NCBI RefSeq assembly: GCF_000768875.1
Contig: NZ_JRAO01000027.1
Coordinates: forward strand, 1-64,000
Direction of reading: 5' to 3'
Source: Porphyromonas sp. COT-239 OH1446
Lineage (GTDB): Bacteria > Bacteroidota > Bacteroidia > Bacteroidales > Porphyromonadaceae
DNA: 64,000 nt
A program made the position numbers and the translations under genes. The notes under the pieces were generated by a model. That model was not told the DNA's origin. It saw only the letters and a program-made list of their open reading frames with translations, and ran no database searches. The number at the start of each line of letters is the position of its first letter. Within the stretch, counting starts at the first letter, position 1. This document shows, piece after piece, positions 27,887-37,734 of this stretch.

Positions 27887-29365
27887 TTAGGATAAGGCCG
27901 CCCCCTCGGCCTCAATGAAGGAACGCACGACCTCTCGATCGTCGAAGGGGTGCTTCACCCCCTTAATCTCCTGATAGGTCTCATGTCCCTTGCCAGCGAC
28001 GAGGATCATATCGCCTCGCTCGGCCAGCATACAAGCTGTACGGATCGCCTCGCTCCTATCGAGGATCGAGAGCACCCTCGCAGCAGCCTCGGGGGGAATT
28101 CCTCCTCGCATCTCCTGAATGATTGCAACTGGATCTTCACTTCGAGGATTATCTGAGGTCAAGATCACCCGATCGGCCAATCGAGCAGCCTCGGCCGCCA
28201 TAATGGGCCTCTTGCCTCGGTCTCGATCGCCCCCACAGCCAACGACACAGACGAGGCGATGCTGGTGCCCGATAAGCGAGCGACAGGTCTGTAACACATT
28301 GACCAAAGCATCTGGCGTATGGGCATAGTCTACGACAGCAGTATAGCCTCTAGCGGAGGAGGTGAAAGTTTCGAAGCGGCCATCAACTGAGCCAAGGCGA
28401 GAGAGCAGCACAAGAGTCTCTTGACTGGGCAAGCCCAGCAAACAGGCTGCACCATAGACAGCCAAGAAGTTGTAGGCATTGAACTCCCCGATTAGTCTCG
28501 TTGTAACCTCCTGGCCATTGACCTGAAGGAGCATGGCATTGGGATAACGCTCTAGGATAGAACCCTTATAATCGGCCATGCTATGTAGGGCATAGGTGTA
28601 CTTATGGGCTTGAGTGTTTTGCAGCATTACCATACCACTCTTCTCATCGAGATTGGTCAAGGCAAAGGCCGAGGCACTGAGGCCATCGAAAAAGCGTTTC
28701 TTAGCGTTGAGATAGTTAAGCACACTGTGATGATAGTCCAAGTGATCTCGGGTAAGATTGCTAAAGATCCCCCCCCTAAAGTCGACTCCTGCGATGCGCC
28801 GCTGCTCAGCGGCATGAGAGCTCACCTCCATGAAGACATGGCTACAGCCTGACTGGCGCATACGATCGAGTAGGGCTTGCAGTTCTAGAGCCCCAGGGGT
28901 TGTGTGGGTCGAGGGGATCACCTCGTCATCGATATAGTTGCAGACCGTACTCAAGAGGCCGACGCTGTAGCCCGCAGAGCGGAAGAGGCGATAGAGCAGG
29001 GTCGCAATAGTCGTCTTGCCATTAGTCCCAGTTACTCCTACAATGCTAAGGTCTCGACTGGGGTAATCGTACCAAGCCGAGGCCAAGCGTCCGAGAGCCT
29101 CTCGACTATCTGCGACGGTGATGTAGCAGTGCTGGCTCGAGGGTGAGCTCGGAAGCTCCTCGCAGAGGATGGCGGCAGCCCCTGCCTCGAGGGCCTTATC
29201 GATGTAGATATGCCCATCCTGCACCGCTCCACGGACGGCGACGAAGAGGCTCCCTGGGCGCACACGCCGAGAGTCGTCGGTGATACTAAGGATCTCGGGG
29301 TCGTAGCCTGGAGAGGAGTTCTGATGCGGCAAGCCGAGCAATAGGCGACTAAGTAGTTGGCTCAT
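27887..29365 (-). CDS. murE: UDP-MurNAc-tripeptide ligase
   Basis: MurE adds the third amino acid to UDP-MurNAc-L-Ala-D-Glu. Its 492 residues show the three Mur-ligase domains: an N-terminal UDP-binding part with [16 protein letters not shown], the ATP-binding P-loop [11 protein letters not shown], and a C-terminal domain with DYAHTPDAL. The motif DNPR at about 405-408 marks diaminopimelate as the added amino acid, in contrast to the lysine-specific enzymes. It lies between ftsI and mraY in the same orientation. Confidence 0.96.
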   Translation of the reverse strand: MSQLLSRLLLGLPHQNSSPGYDPEILSITDDSRRVRPGSLFVAVRGAVQDGHIYIDKALEAGAAAILCEELPSSPSSQHCYITVADSREALGRLASAWYDYPSRDLSIVGVTGTNGKTTIATLLYRLFRSAGYSVGLLSTVCNYIDDEVIPSTHTTPGALELQALLDRMRQSGCSHVFMEVSSHAAEQRRIAGVDFRGGIFSNLTRDHLDYHHSVLNYLNAKKRFFDGLSASAFALTNLDEKSGMVMLQNTQAHKYTYALHSMADYKGSILERYPNAMLLQVNGQEVTTRLIGEFNAYNFLAVYGAACLLGLPSQETLVLLSRLGSVDGRFETFTSSARGYTAVVDYAHTPDALVNVLQTCRSLIGHQHRLVCVVGCGGDRDRGKRPIMAAEAARLADRVILTSDNPRSEDPVAIIQEMRGGIPPEAAARVLSILDRSEAIRTACMLAERGDMILVAGKGHETYQEIKGVKHPFDDREVVRSFIEAEGAALS

Positions 29366-29395
29366 AGATCAAGCAGAGGGAGGGGATGATGATGA

Positions 29396-31687
29396 CTATT
29401 GGAGTTGTAGACGGATCTTCGTGCCGCTGCGAGCCTTCGTCCCTGGAGCAAGAGACTGGGCTACGACCAAACCCGAACCCTCGAGCGAGCAGACATAGCC
29501 GAGCGACATTAGGCGATAAATGGCATCGGTAGCGGTCATGCCGACGACGCTGGGGATGATGCCTCGGCTCAGCTCGGGCAGTCGAGCTTCAGATCCTGAG
29601 CTCTCGATACGAACAAATTCGTCGGGGGCAATGGTCGGATCGCCCTTGTAGGAGGGTTGCAAGCGAGCGGCCACGGACTGACTCTCACCCTTGCGCCCCG
29701 TGATGGGACGGAAGCGGTGGGCCTCGAGGTTCGGCTCGGGTAAGAGGTTATCCACTGGGATGGGGGCTTCGAGAGCTAGGAGGGCCTCGGCCAGGTCTCG
29801 CACCACAGGGCCAGCCATGCTTCCCCCACTAGGCCGAAACTCTTTGGCAGGCTCTCGGATCACGACGATGCACGAGTACTTGGGGGCTTCGCTCGGGAAG
29901 TAAGCGCAGAAGGAGGCCTCATGCTTCTTGTCCGTATTCTTGTCCTTATACCCTTGTTTACCTTGAGAGATCTGTGCCGTACCGCTCTTGCCGCTGATGG
30001 CTACGAGGTCGGAGCGTAACTTGCGCCCCGTCCCCTCGAGGACGACCTGGCGCAGCATCCCCTGGATGGAGTGCAGGGTAGCGGGCGAGCAGATCGACTC
30101 GATCATGACCCGAGGCTGGATGTAGCCCATGCTATCCTTCTGCGGGTGATAGATCGAGTCCACGAGATAGGGACGCATGAAGCGGCCTGCGTTGGCGATC
30201 GCATTGTAGAAGGCCAGCGTATAGATCGGGGGGATTTGGGTCTCATAACCATGGCTCATCCAGGGCAGGGTCGTAGCAAACCAGTTCTTGGGGTTGTCAG
30301 AGCGTTTGCGAATAGATGCCCGAGCATAGCCTGGGATCTCGAGGTCGAGGTCGAGGCCGAAGCCCAGGTCTCGCACCTTCTGCACATAGTCGTCGGGGCG
30401 GGAGGCATAGCCTCGGGAGATGATCTTGGCCACCCCCACGTTGCTCGAGCGAGCAATGATCTCCCCAGGGGTAAGCTGGCGGTGGATCGAGCCGCCAGCC
30501 CCTTCATCACGAACGACAGCCCCAGCCACAGGCCAGAGGCCATTGCCCACATCAATGAGGTCTGTCTCGTGGACAATGCCATCCTCGAGGGCCACCATCA
30601 TCGAAGCTACCTTGAAGGTAGAGCCTGGATCGACCAATGCCGAGACGGCATAGTTCGTCCCCTCCTCATAACGTCCATTCTTCTTTCGCTCCAAGTTCGT
30701 CAGTCCGAGGATGCGCCCCGTCTGCACCTCCATCAGAATCGCAGAGCCTCGCTCGGCTCTGAGCTCCACGAGGCGTTGGCGCAGCACTCCCTCGAGAATG
30801 TTCTGCTTGTTCATGTCGAGGGTGGTGTAGAGGTCTACGCCGTTGATGGGGGGTGTGGTCTGATCGACCACTGTACGTCCCCCATGATAGCGCGAGAGGC
30901 CCTGGCCATCTTGGCCTCGGAGCAGGCGGTCGTAGTGCAGCTCGAGACCACTACTTCCCCAGGTCAAGTCGGGCCGCTGTATAGGATATACCCCCCCGAT
31001 AGTTCGCTGGGCTAGCGAGCCGAAGGGGACAATGCGCCTGAGGCGATCTGTCCGAGAGATCATCTTCAGGAGCAAGCCGCTACGATACTTCTTCTCCTTC
31101 GGATCCCAAATGCGCAGTGGGGCTCGGTTCTTGAGCCGCTGATATTCCAAAAAAGATATTTCGTTGATGAGGAGGCTACCACGCTTCCTGCGTCTCCAAT
31201 CCTTGTGCCAACGGTCGAGTAACTCTCGACGGTTCAGAGCTTTTTGTCCTGGGGCAACAGTAACCTCCTCGATGAGAGCATCGGCCAGTAGGGCGAGATG
31301 CTTCTTGAGTGTATCGGCGAGCTCCTGGCTCTTCTTAGCGAGCTTGGGGTTGGCGTTTTTGACCGTATCGTCGATGTAGAGGGGGGCAAGAATATCGGCC
31401 TGGAAGTCCAACTCGAGCTTATGATGCGGGGCCATGACAGCGATAGGTCGGGCATCGCTCGAGTAGATTGTACCCCGATGGGCAGGGATCACGACCTCAG
31501 TGGGTAAGCGTAGCTGATTGCCGACCTCACGCCAGCGACGACCTTCAGAGCCGAACATCACGACCAGAATCCGAAGTAGGATGTAGAGCAGGAGGGCAAA
31601 GAAGATGCCACCCAGGAGCGTGTATCGTCCTAGGGAGTCGAGGCTGAGGCCTGAGAAGCAATGCTTGAACTTGTCGAAGAGTTTCAT
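29396..31687 (-). CDS. ftsI: penicillin-binding protein 3-type transpeptidase (FtsI)
   Basis: A class B PBP of 763 residues that crosslinks septal peptidoglycan in the periplasm. One membrane helix lies near residues 22-45. A dimerisation/pedestal domain follows, and the transpeptidase motifs are SxxK at about 356 (GSTFK), SxN in ARSSNVGVAK, and KSGT near 565. A single PASTA domain ends the protein (PSVVGMTATDAIYRLMSLGY, APGTKARSGTKI). The length and PASTA tail are usual for Bacteroidota FtsI. It sits between ftsL and murE, as in standard division clusters. Confidence 0.95.
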   Translation of the reverse strand: MKLFDKFKHCFSGLSLDSLGRYTLLGGIFFALLLYILLRILVVMFGSEGRRWREVGNQLRLPTEVVIPAHRGTIYSSDARPIAVMAPHHKLELDFQADILAPLYIDDTVKNANPKLAKKSQELADTLKKHLALLADALIEEVTVAPGQKALNRRELLDRWHKDWRRRKRGSLLINEISFLEYQRLKNRAPLRIWDPKEKKYRSGLLLKMISRTDRLRRIVPFGSLAQRTIGGVYPIQRPDLTWGSSGLELHYDRLLRGQDGQGLSRYHGGRTVVDQTTPPINGVDLYTTLDMNKQNILEGVLRQRLVELRAERGSAILMEVQTGRILGLTNLERKKNGRYEEGTNYAVSALVDPGSTFKVASMMVALEDGIVHETDLIDVGNGLWPVAGAVVRDEGAGGSIHRQLTPGEIIARSSNVGVAKIISRGYASRPDDYVQKVRDLGFGLDLDLEIPGYARASIRKRSDNPKNWFATTLPWMSHGYETQIPPIYTLAFYNAIANAGRFMRPYLVDSIYHPQKDSMGYIQPRVMIESICSPATLHSIQGMLRQVVLEGTGRKLRSDLVAISGKSGTAQISQGKQGYKDKNTDKKHEASFCAYFPSEAPKYSCIVVIREPAKEFRPSGGSMAGPVVRDLAEALLALEAPIPVDNLLPEPNLEAHRFRPITGRKGESQSVAARLQPSYKGDPTIAPDEFVRIESSGSEARLPELSRGIIPSVVGMTATDAIYRLMSLGYVCSLEGSGLVVAQSLAPGTKARSGTKIRLQLQ

Positions 31688-31718
31688 CGTCGTAGGGGCT
31701 TGGAGGCTAAGGAGTGGG

Positions 31719-32198
31719 CTATTCCCCTCTCTCGGGCTGAGGGCTCAGGAGGTAGGGAGGGCGGGTCGATCGCTCGAGGCCTAAGCCAAGTGAAGCGACC
31801 TGCTCCTCAATACTGGAGAGACGCTCCAGGCGGATACGCTCGGCAGCTGAGAAGAAGCTCTTCTTGCGCAGGAGCTCAACCTCCTCCTCGAGCTTGGCTA
31901 CGACAAGGTGCTTGTCGGAGATGGTGTAGGGCCAAAGGACGGCGAAGATCCCCAAGGCGAGGAGGTAGGAGGCAAAGGGCAAGTGCCGACGCAGCCCACG
32001 GGGATCAATACCCTCGCTCCGTCCCCGCCCCCAAAGGCTAAAGGACTCCTGCTCCTCACCCACTAGGCGGGCACGGCGGCGTTGGATCTCTAGGAGCTCA
32101 CGCTCGGTATCGTCCTGCTCGAGTATGGGCTCAGCGAGCTCGCTCGAGGATAGAGGCGAAGCGGGCCGAGGATCGGGGTTGGGAAAGTTTTGCTTCAT
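31719..32198 (-). CDS. ftsL: FtsL-like cell-division protein
   Basis: A 159-residue bitopic membrane protein between rsmH and ftsI, the usual place of ftsL. A charged cytoplasmic N-terminus of about 75 residues is followed by one membrane helix (FASYLLALGIFAVLWPYTI) and a periplasmic heptad-like helix (VVAKLEEEVELLRKKSFFSAAERIRLERLSS). This matches Bacteroidota FtsL-like proteins, in which sequence conservation is low and position is the main guide. The N-terminal extension is longer than in E. coli FtsL. Confidence 0.8.
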   Translation of the reverse strand: MKQNFPNPDPRPASPLSSSELAEPILEQDDTERELLEIQRRRARLVGEEQESFSLWGRGRSEGIDPRGLRRHLPFASYLLALGIFAVLWPYTISDKHLVVAKLEEEVELLRKKSFFSAAERIRLERLSSIEEQVASLGLGLERSTRPPYLLSPQPERGE

Positions 32199-32228
32199 AG
32201 CGGTACCATGGGACTTAGGGGGCTACGC

Positions 32229-33149
32229 TCAGCCAATCAGTCGGGCGATGCGCAGCTTGGCACTGCGGGCTCGGGGATTGTGGGCAACCTCCTCCGCACT
32301 TGGGGTAATAGGCTTGCGAGAGACCATCTGCCACAGCGGCGTCTCTCGCCCATAGATCTGCGCCTCGGGGCTGGTGTCAGCTCTGCCCGAGCGCAGGAAG
32401 TTCTTGACCAGTCGATCCTCTAGCGAGTGATAGGTCATCACCACGAGCAGGCCTCCGGGGCGCAGGACGAGGCGGGTGGCCTCGAGCATCTCACGCAGGG
32501 CTCCGAGCTCGTCATTGACCTCGATGCGCAGGGCCTGGAAGATGCAGCTCAGCTCCTTCTTCTCCTGCTTCGGATGAACGAGAGGACGCACCACAGCGAG
32601 CAAATCTCCGATGGTACACAGCTCTCGTGCACTGCGCGCCTCGCAGATACGTCGGGCGATCTGTCGGCTCTGGCGCAGCTCTCCATACTCATAGAGCAAG
32701 TTAGCCAAACGCTCCTCCTCGTAGGTATTGATTACCTCTCGAGCCGAGATCCCGCTGCGAGTATTCATCCGCATATCCAGCAGCGGGGCTTCGTCCCTAA
32801 AGCTAAAGCCTCGGGAGGCATCGTCGAAGTGGTGCGAAGAAACTCCGAGGTCAGCGAGGATGGCATCGACTGCTCCGAGCTCACCGTAGTAGTCCATGAA
32901 GCGAGCTAGGTGACGAAAGTTCGCCGCCACGAAGGTGAACTGCTCGCTCGGACGAATATTGGCCATCGCATCGGGGTCTTGGTCAAAGGAATAGAGCCGC
33001 CCACCCTCGCCCAAATGGGAGAGAATGGCGGCCGAATGTCCGCCACCACCGAAGGTTACATCCACATAGCACCCCTCGGGGTCTATGCACATCGCCTCGA
33101 TACACTCCGAGAGCATAACAGGGATGTGATATGTCTGATCTGTAGGCAT
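32229..33149 (-). CDS. rsmH: 16S rRNA m4C1402 methyltransferase
   Basis: RsmH (MraW) methylates the N4 of C1402 in 16S rRNA. The 306-residue protein has HIPVMLSECIEAM at the start, the SAM-binding VDVTFGGGGHSAAIL, DLGVSSHHFDDASRGFSF, and the conserved VVMTYHSLEDRLVKNF near the C-terminus. The ATG at 33149 is preferred to an in-frame GTG two codons upstream. In most bacteria mraZ precedes this gene; here the upstream region holds repeat array C instead. Confidence 0.96.
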   Translation of the reverse strand: MPTDQTYHIPVMLSECIEAMCIDPEGCYVDVTFGGGGHSAAILSHLGEGGRLYSFDQDPDAMANIRPSEQFTFVAANFRHLARFMDYYGELGAVDAILADLGVSSHHFDDASRGFSFRDEAPLLDMRMNTRSGISAREVINTYEEERLANLLYEYGELRQSRQIARRICEARSARELCTIGDLLAVVRPLVHPKQEKKELSCIFQALRIEVNDELGALREMLEATRLVLRPGGLLVVMTYHSLEDRLVKNFLRSGRADTSPEAQIYGRETPLWQMVSRKPITPSAEEVAHNPRARSAKLRIARLIG

Positions 33150-33353
33150 ATTCACTCTGAGAAGAGGGGCGTTATAAAATACTAAATACTGAGATGGACA
33201 AAGTTAAGATATAATCACTATACCGCCAACCACGGACAAGGAGATTATTTCGTCCCCAGGGGCTGAGCTCGACGAAACGGATGCCGCAGCCCTCGAGGGG
33301 GCGATGGGGAAACTCTACTTGGGGGAAAATGATACTTGGATAGAAGCTTGACG

Positions 33354-33560
33354 GAGATCTCAGTAAGAGCTCCATAGAGGCCCAAGTAGGCACTCGATAG
33401 AGATATAAGTAGGAGCTCCGCAGAGACCCAAGTAGGCACTCGATAGAGATATAAGTAGGAGCTCCACAGAGACCCAAGTAGGCACTCGATAGAGATACAA
33501 GTAGGAGCTCCGCAGAGACCCAAGTAGGCACTCGATAGAGATACAAGTAGGAACTAGGAG
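33354..33560 (+). repeat. 23-bp repeat array C (nine units, 46-bp supercycle)
   Basis: Nine head-to-tail 23-bp units in exact register from 33354 to 33560, the most regular array of the window. After the first two, two forms alternate. One has ATATAAG or ATACAAG after GAG and ends GAGCTCC plus a variable CA. The other has ACCCAAG and ends GCACTCGATA. This gives a 46-bp supercycle repeated about four times with very few differences, which suggests recent expansion by two-unit steps. It lies upstream of rsmH and 23 bases beyond the terminator of the M60 operon. Confidence 0.95.
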
Positions 33561-33582
33561 GGAGGGGGGCTATAGAGACATA

Positions 33583-33629
33583 GAAAAAAGAGCGGGAGCG
33601 GCGAAGCCTATTGCTTCGTCGCCCCCGCT
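33583..33629 (-). terminator. terminator of the SusCD-M60 operon
   Basis: A 17-base stem (33591-33607 with 33613-33629, almost fully paired) around ctatt, followed on the minus strand by CTTTTTTC. It begins 85 bases past the M60 stop. Array C follows at once. Confidence 0.88.
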
Positions 33630-33713
33630 TAGGTTATTGTGGTATCGAGGGAGGTGCACCTGCCCCTACCTCATCGGCAGGAGGGCAGGGGCTAGGCCCA
33701 TCGAATGCTCTGT

Positions 33714-36629
33714 CTACTGGGCAGCGTCTACACGCTCACCTGTCGAAGAGACGGCCACCACCTTGTACTTATCTTTCGACCACTGAATCGAATCGGGAAG
33801 ATAGAGCTTAGGTTTATCTGAGGCCTCGAGGATACCATCGCCAACATAGACGACCTTACCACTATCCTTTTCAATCACCTCAAAGACAACAACATTCTTC
33901 CATCCAGTAAGGGTAACGACACCATTATCAACGGTGTATTTACCAGCAACCACCTTGGGATTGGTCTTGAAGAGCGGATAGTTCACGTCGGTGATGTACT
34001 CGATGGGAATATTTCCGAGCTTAGGTAGCTTGAGATCTGCAATGCGCTTCTTCACCTCAGCAACACGAGCCTCGGAGACCTCAAGTCTTCCCTCTCCATA
34101 GTCGTTGACAACCTTATTCACAGGGCGCAGGAAGCCCCACTTAACGAAGAAGTCGGTCATATCGTAGCCCGAGATGAGAGACACCGCATAGGCGAACTCC
34201 GTCTGGTGATGACCATGCTGAGGTCGGGGAGCACTATCGTGCGTGCGGAAGTATTCGTAGAGGTCAGGGTAGAAGCCACCCTTGTCGCCACCAGGCTGGA
34301 GCGAGGGCGTACGTCCGAGTACCTTACCGAAGTAGAGCTCGAGCTGCCAGAAGGGGATCAGCTGAACGAATACATCCGACTTGCGCAAGTTCTGTCCCGA
34401 AGTCTTGTCATCATCAGGGCCGTAAGAGTGTGGCAACTCGGGGATGATGATCTCATTCCAAGCCTTAGTGTAACGGTTGTGCGGACGAGCAGAGTTCATA
34501 TTCTCTACCTGTACACGACAGGGGTGATTGAAGACCGTTGTCTGTACATAGGCGGACTTGATGTTCACCGTACACTCGGTCATCCCGATCCACATCATTC
34601 CTGGACGTGTCTGATTCATATGGCCGATCTCATGGGCTGGCCCCCAGATACTCACACCCTCGATGGAGAGTACCTCCTTGGCCGTAGTAACGTTGTAGCC
34701 CGTGTGATAAGAAGTAGCATACATATACTGATGATACATTACATGCATGTACATACGATTGGCAAAGGGTCTGCGACCCTTCTGATAGAGCCCCAACAGA
34801 TGCATCTCAGCATCGACGACTGCATCATATTTCTTAGCTAGAGCCTCTCCACTGGGGACAAACTCCTTATACGAACTGGTTGGGAAAGTCAGGTGTACGA
34901 ACTTACCCAGCACATCGAAGTAGGGATCAACAGCCTTGTCCAGGAGCTCCTTCCAGCGACCCTTATGCTCTGGCTTCTCGTTGTCGTAGTAGCCATTGAC
35001 ACGACCACTGGCAAAGTGCATCTTGATGGGTTTGGCCGTCTCTGCTGCCTCGAGTGTGCTGGTGTGATACATCACATAAACGAGACCAGGTCTGGTCATG
35101 CGAATCTTATTCACCCCCTTGTGTAGCGGATAGGTGATACCATCGCCGAAACCATCACCACCAGGCTTGTTGAGATTTTGCACACGGATTGCAAGGCGAT
35201 CATGACCGTGAGTTTCACCGACGAAAATTACCAGATCTTCATTCTCCTTGACCGAGATCCCTGTAGGATTGTCTAGGAGCGAATAGGGATTCGTCTTATG
35301 CGTGGCCGACATGATCCGAGGATCGGCCCAAGCCTTGAACTCTGCCACACGAAACTCTCGATCGTACCTATCCTTGAGCATATGATAGGCCAAATTGCGA
35401 TAGAAAGGGTACTTGCACGCCTTCACATCCTCCTCCGTAATGCCAGGTTTGAGGTCTGTACAAAGCTCATCAGTGAAGAGGCTCTTGTAATCGAAGGCAT
35501 CTGGACGCTTGGCGTAAAACTCCATCTCCGAGCAGGCTGCAAAGCCTTGACCATCTCCAGAACCACTCTTGACAACAAAACGGAAATGTTTGGCACGTAT
35601 AGGCCCCCCTGCAAACTCTACTCGCGCAGGCTCTTTCGTTCCACCGAAATCCCTCTCAACAAGATCCTTATACTCGACACCATCGAGACTATAGGCAATA
35701 GCTACTCGGCGAAAGTTACCATTATCATTGCCCTTCTTACGAGGATGATAGATCAGATAATCTACCTCCGACTCATTCTCCAACGTATAGGTCAGGGTAA
35801 TAGGGAAATAACCCTCCCCACCATTGCTCCAATTAGAGTGATAAATCGTCTCGTAGTTGTTGTCGAAGGAGTTCTCGATCTCTCCTCCATTGGACTGATA
35901 AGAGGTTGCAGTACCACGCACTACCTTGAGCTTGAGATCGCCCTTGATGTCGTCTGCATTAGAGGGGTCATAGTTAGAGATACCCTTCTGTGTCACAGCA
36001 ATACGGACTGTCGTAGGGGCAGTCTGACCCTCAGATAGAGTGCTCGAAATTACCTCGATATTCTCCGTCCGAGGCTGATCTGATGGGTTAGGCTCAGCTA
36101 CATAGTCAAACTTTAGCTTCTTCAGCTCCGCAGAGCGAGATTCGGAGGGCTTCACAATCCAGGAAGGGAGCTTGAGAGTAACATCAACATTGGTCGTAAC
36201 GACAAAGTCAAGCCCGCCACCAGCTGCACTAACCATGAGGATCTGACGGTCTACAAGAATAGTAGGTTCACTACCCAACTGGCGAACTGTAATCGTCTTA
36301 ACAATCTCTCCGAAGGTTAGAGTAATCTTGGCCTGACGGATCTTGAAGTCTGTGCTCCGATCTAACTGGATGTGGAGCACCTTGCCCGAGCGACGAACGT
36401 GGCACCATGATTCACTACTCTTAGCCGTCCAGTAATCTACATTGGTGCGGATAGATATCGAGCGAGGGCTCGTCTCGTCGCTCTTGAAGTCTATGACATC
36501 CTTCGGGATCTCAACATAGGGAGCGTCGGGCTTGCTGCCCCCGCCATTATCCTTCTTGCAAGAGTAGAGAATACCAGCTGTCAGGACGAGCGAGAGGGTA
36601 ACAAAAAGAGAAATAAAATACTTGTTCAT
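33714..36629 (-). CDS. M60 family metallopeptidase lipoprotein
   Basis: A 971-residue surface lipoprotein (lipobox cysteine C24). Domains in order: two BACON-like beta domains (about 40-115 and 120-215), an F5/8 type C discoidin-like carbohydrate-binding domain (about 225-380), and a C-terminal M60 (enhancin-like) peptidase. The zinc motif HEIGH lies at residues 666-670 in GPAHEIGHMNQ. M60 enzymes of gut and oral bacteria cut heavily O-glycosylated proteins such as mucins. BACON and F5/8C parts would place the enzyme on glycoprotein. It is the last gene of the susC-susD-lipoprotein-M60 operon, so the import pair probably takes up its products. Confidence 0.93.
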   Translation of the reverse strand: MNKYFISLFVTLSLVLTAGILYSCKKDNGGGSKPDAPYVEIPKDVIDFKSDETSPRSISIRTNVDYWTAKSSESWCHVRRSGKVLHIQLDRSTDFKIRQAKITLTFGEIVKTITVRQLGSEPTILVDRQILMVSAAGGGLDFVVTTNVDVTLKLPSWIVKPSESRSAELKKLKFDYVAEPNPSDQPRTENIEVISSTLSEGQTAPTTVRIAVTQKGISNYDPSNADDIKGDLKLKVVRGTATSYQSNGGEIENSFDNNYETIYHSNWSNGGEGYFPITLTYTLENESEVDYLIYHPRKKGNDNGNFRRVAIAYSLDGVEYKDLVERDFGGTKEPARVEFAGGPIRAKHFRFVVKSGSGDGQGFAACSEMEFYAKRPDAFDYKSLFTDELCTDLKPGITEEDVKACKYPFYRNLAYHMLKDRYDREFRVAEFKAWADPRIMSATHKTNPYSLLDNPTGISVKENEDLVIFVGETHGHDRLAIRVQNLNKPGGDGFGDGITYPLHKGVNKIRMTRPGLVYVMYHTSTLEAAETAKPIKMHFASGRVNGYYDNEKPEHKGRWKELLDKAVDPYFDVLGKFVHLTFPTSSYKEFVPSGEALAKKYDAVVDAEMHLLGLYQKGRRPFANRMYMHVMYHQYMYATSYHTGYNVTTAKEVLSIEGVSIWGPAHEIGHMNQTRPGMMWIGMTECTVNIKSAYVQTTVFNHPCRVQVENMNSARPHNRYTKAWNEIIIPELPHSYGPDDDKTSGQNLRKSDVFVQLIPFWQLELYFGKVLGRTPSLQPGGDKGGFYPDLYEYFRTHDSAPRPQHGHHQTEFAYAVSLISGYDMTDFFVKWGFLRPVNKVVNDYGEGRLEVSEARVAEVKKRIADLKLPKLGNIPIEYITDVNYPLFKTNPKVVAGKYTVDNGVVTLTGWKNVVVFEVIEKDSGKVVYVGDGILEASDKPKLYLPDSIQWSKDKYKVVAVSSTGERVDAAQ

Positions 36630-36647
36630 GAGTTGCTTGATTTAGAC

Positions 36648-36700
36648 AAGGCGAAGGCCAGAGTAGCCCTAAGTCCGGGGCTTACCTTGACCTTCGCCTT
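36648..36700 (-). other. intercistronic hairpin before the M60 gene
   Basis: aaggcgaagg at 36648-36657 pairs with ccttcgcctt at 36691-36700, with partial inner pairing. It lies in the 123-bp gap between the lipoprotein stop and the M60 start. The T-run expected of a terminator is lacking, so partial termination, RNA processing or message protection are all possible. Confidence 0.65.
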
Positions 36701-36752
36701 ACATATTATATACCAGGCACAGAGGAGCTCGTCCTCCGATCAATAGAGAGAC

Positions 36753-37685
36753 CTAGATCTCTACCGTCTCACCTGTCTCAGGGTCGAAGCTATTGAGCTT
36801 ATAAGTCCAAGCTCTCAGCTCTGCGAGTGTAGGCCAGTTCTTACCGCTATGTAGGGTATGGATCTCAATCCATACGTAAACAAAGGGCTCATCGAGCTGT
36901 ACCACAGGGCTATTCCACTCTGAACCATTCGTGTTAGCAGGGCCACTGGCATACTCAGCTACCTTGACGGCATTGTGCTGGCTAGGATTCTTCACATTTT
37001 CTTCGCTGAATGTATTGCTGACGAGGAAATTGAAGGTCTTAGGAGCATCAGCAGCCTTATTGTGGCGAGCCTTCATGAAGATCTTAAAGGCACGAGTAGG
37101 TTGCTCGAGCTTAAGCACAATGTAGTGAGGCATCGGGCCATTACCACCATTGTACCACTGCCCGTGGTAGTAGGTGTTGGGGTTGCCATCGAAGAGCTCT
37201 GCCAGAGAACCCTCACCCACCTGCAGGGTAGATACCCAAACAGACTTACCCTCACCATCGGCTACGAAAGTCTGAGCCTTCTCGCTCTGAAGGTTTACCT
37301 TAATTGTCTTGGGTAGAGGCTGAGCTGCTGCGCTCACCGTGTGAGACTTACCCTCTACTCCAGTCTTGCTTACAGGCGTTAGTGTGAAGGCGATCTCACC
37401 ATAACGACCGAGCAGACCATCGATGAGGATATAGTCAGCATGAATACTGGCTAGACGAACGATCTGCTTCTTGGTCTCAGGATGGATGAATGTAACACGC
37501 ACATACTTGTGGTTGGCGTTAGCAGGGTTAGTCCAAGAGATCTTCACTGCACCTGGAGAGCTCTCGGTAGTAAAGCTAGAGGCTTCGATAGCAGTAGGAG
37601 CTGGCCCCTTGTCATCATCCTTACAGCTAGTCAGAGACGTAAGCCCTAGGACGCCCACGAGGGCATACATAAATATCTTTTTCAT
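36753..37685 (-). CDS. lipoprotein with DUF4959-like and F5/8 type C domains
   Basis: A 310-residue surface lipoprotein (C21 in LTSCKDDD). Residues 30-125 form a fibronectin-like DUF4959-type domain (PGAVKISWTNPANANHKYVRVTF). The C-terminal half is a discoidin-like domain: the ELFDGNPNTYYHGQWYNGG start, YIVLKLEQPTRAFKIFMKARH, and the closing TLAELRAW. Such proteins occupy the SusE/SusF-like surface glycan-binding position in many Bacteroidota loci. Its place between susD and the M60 gene supports a role in binding the same glycoprotein substrate. The exact ligand is unknown. Confidence 0.85.
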   Translation of the reverse strand: MKKIFMYALVGVLGLTSLTSCKDDDKGPAPTAIEASSFTTESSPGAVKISWTNPANANHKYVRVTFIHPETKKQIVRLASIHADYILIDGLLGRYGEIAFTLTPVSKTGVEGKSHTVSAAAQPLPKTIKVNLQSEKAQTFVADGEGKSVWVSTLQVGEGSLAELFDGNPNTYYHGQWYNGGNGPMPHYIVLKLEQPTRAFKIFMKARHNKAADAPKTFNFLVSNTFSEENVKNPSQHNAVKVAEYASGPANTNGSEWNSPVVQLDEPFVYVWIEIHTLHSGKNWPTLAELRAWTYKLNSFDPETGETVEI

Positions 37686-37734
37686 AATCTATTTGATGTA
37701 CTTTGATAGTTTAACTAGTTACCTCATCCTCATT

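Noticed and set aside
33172-33546. Open frame with repeats such as YLYRVPTWVS on the minus strand
   Set aside because: It is the translation of 23-bp repeats, which shift frame each unit. It has no family resemblance and runs through the array and the rsmH leader.
33354-33560. CRISPR array
   Set aside because: The units touch each other without unique spacers and no cas gene is present.
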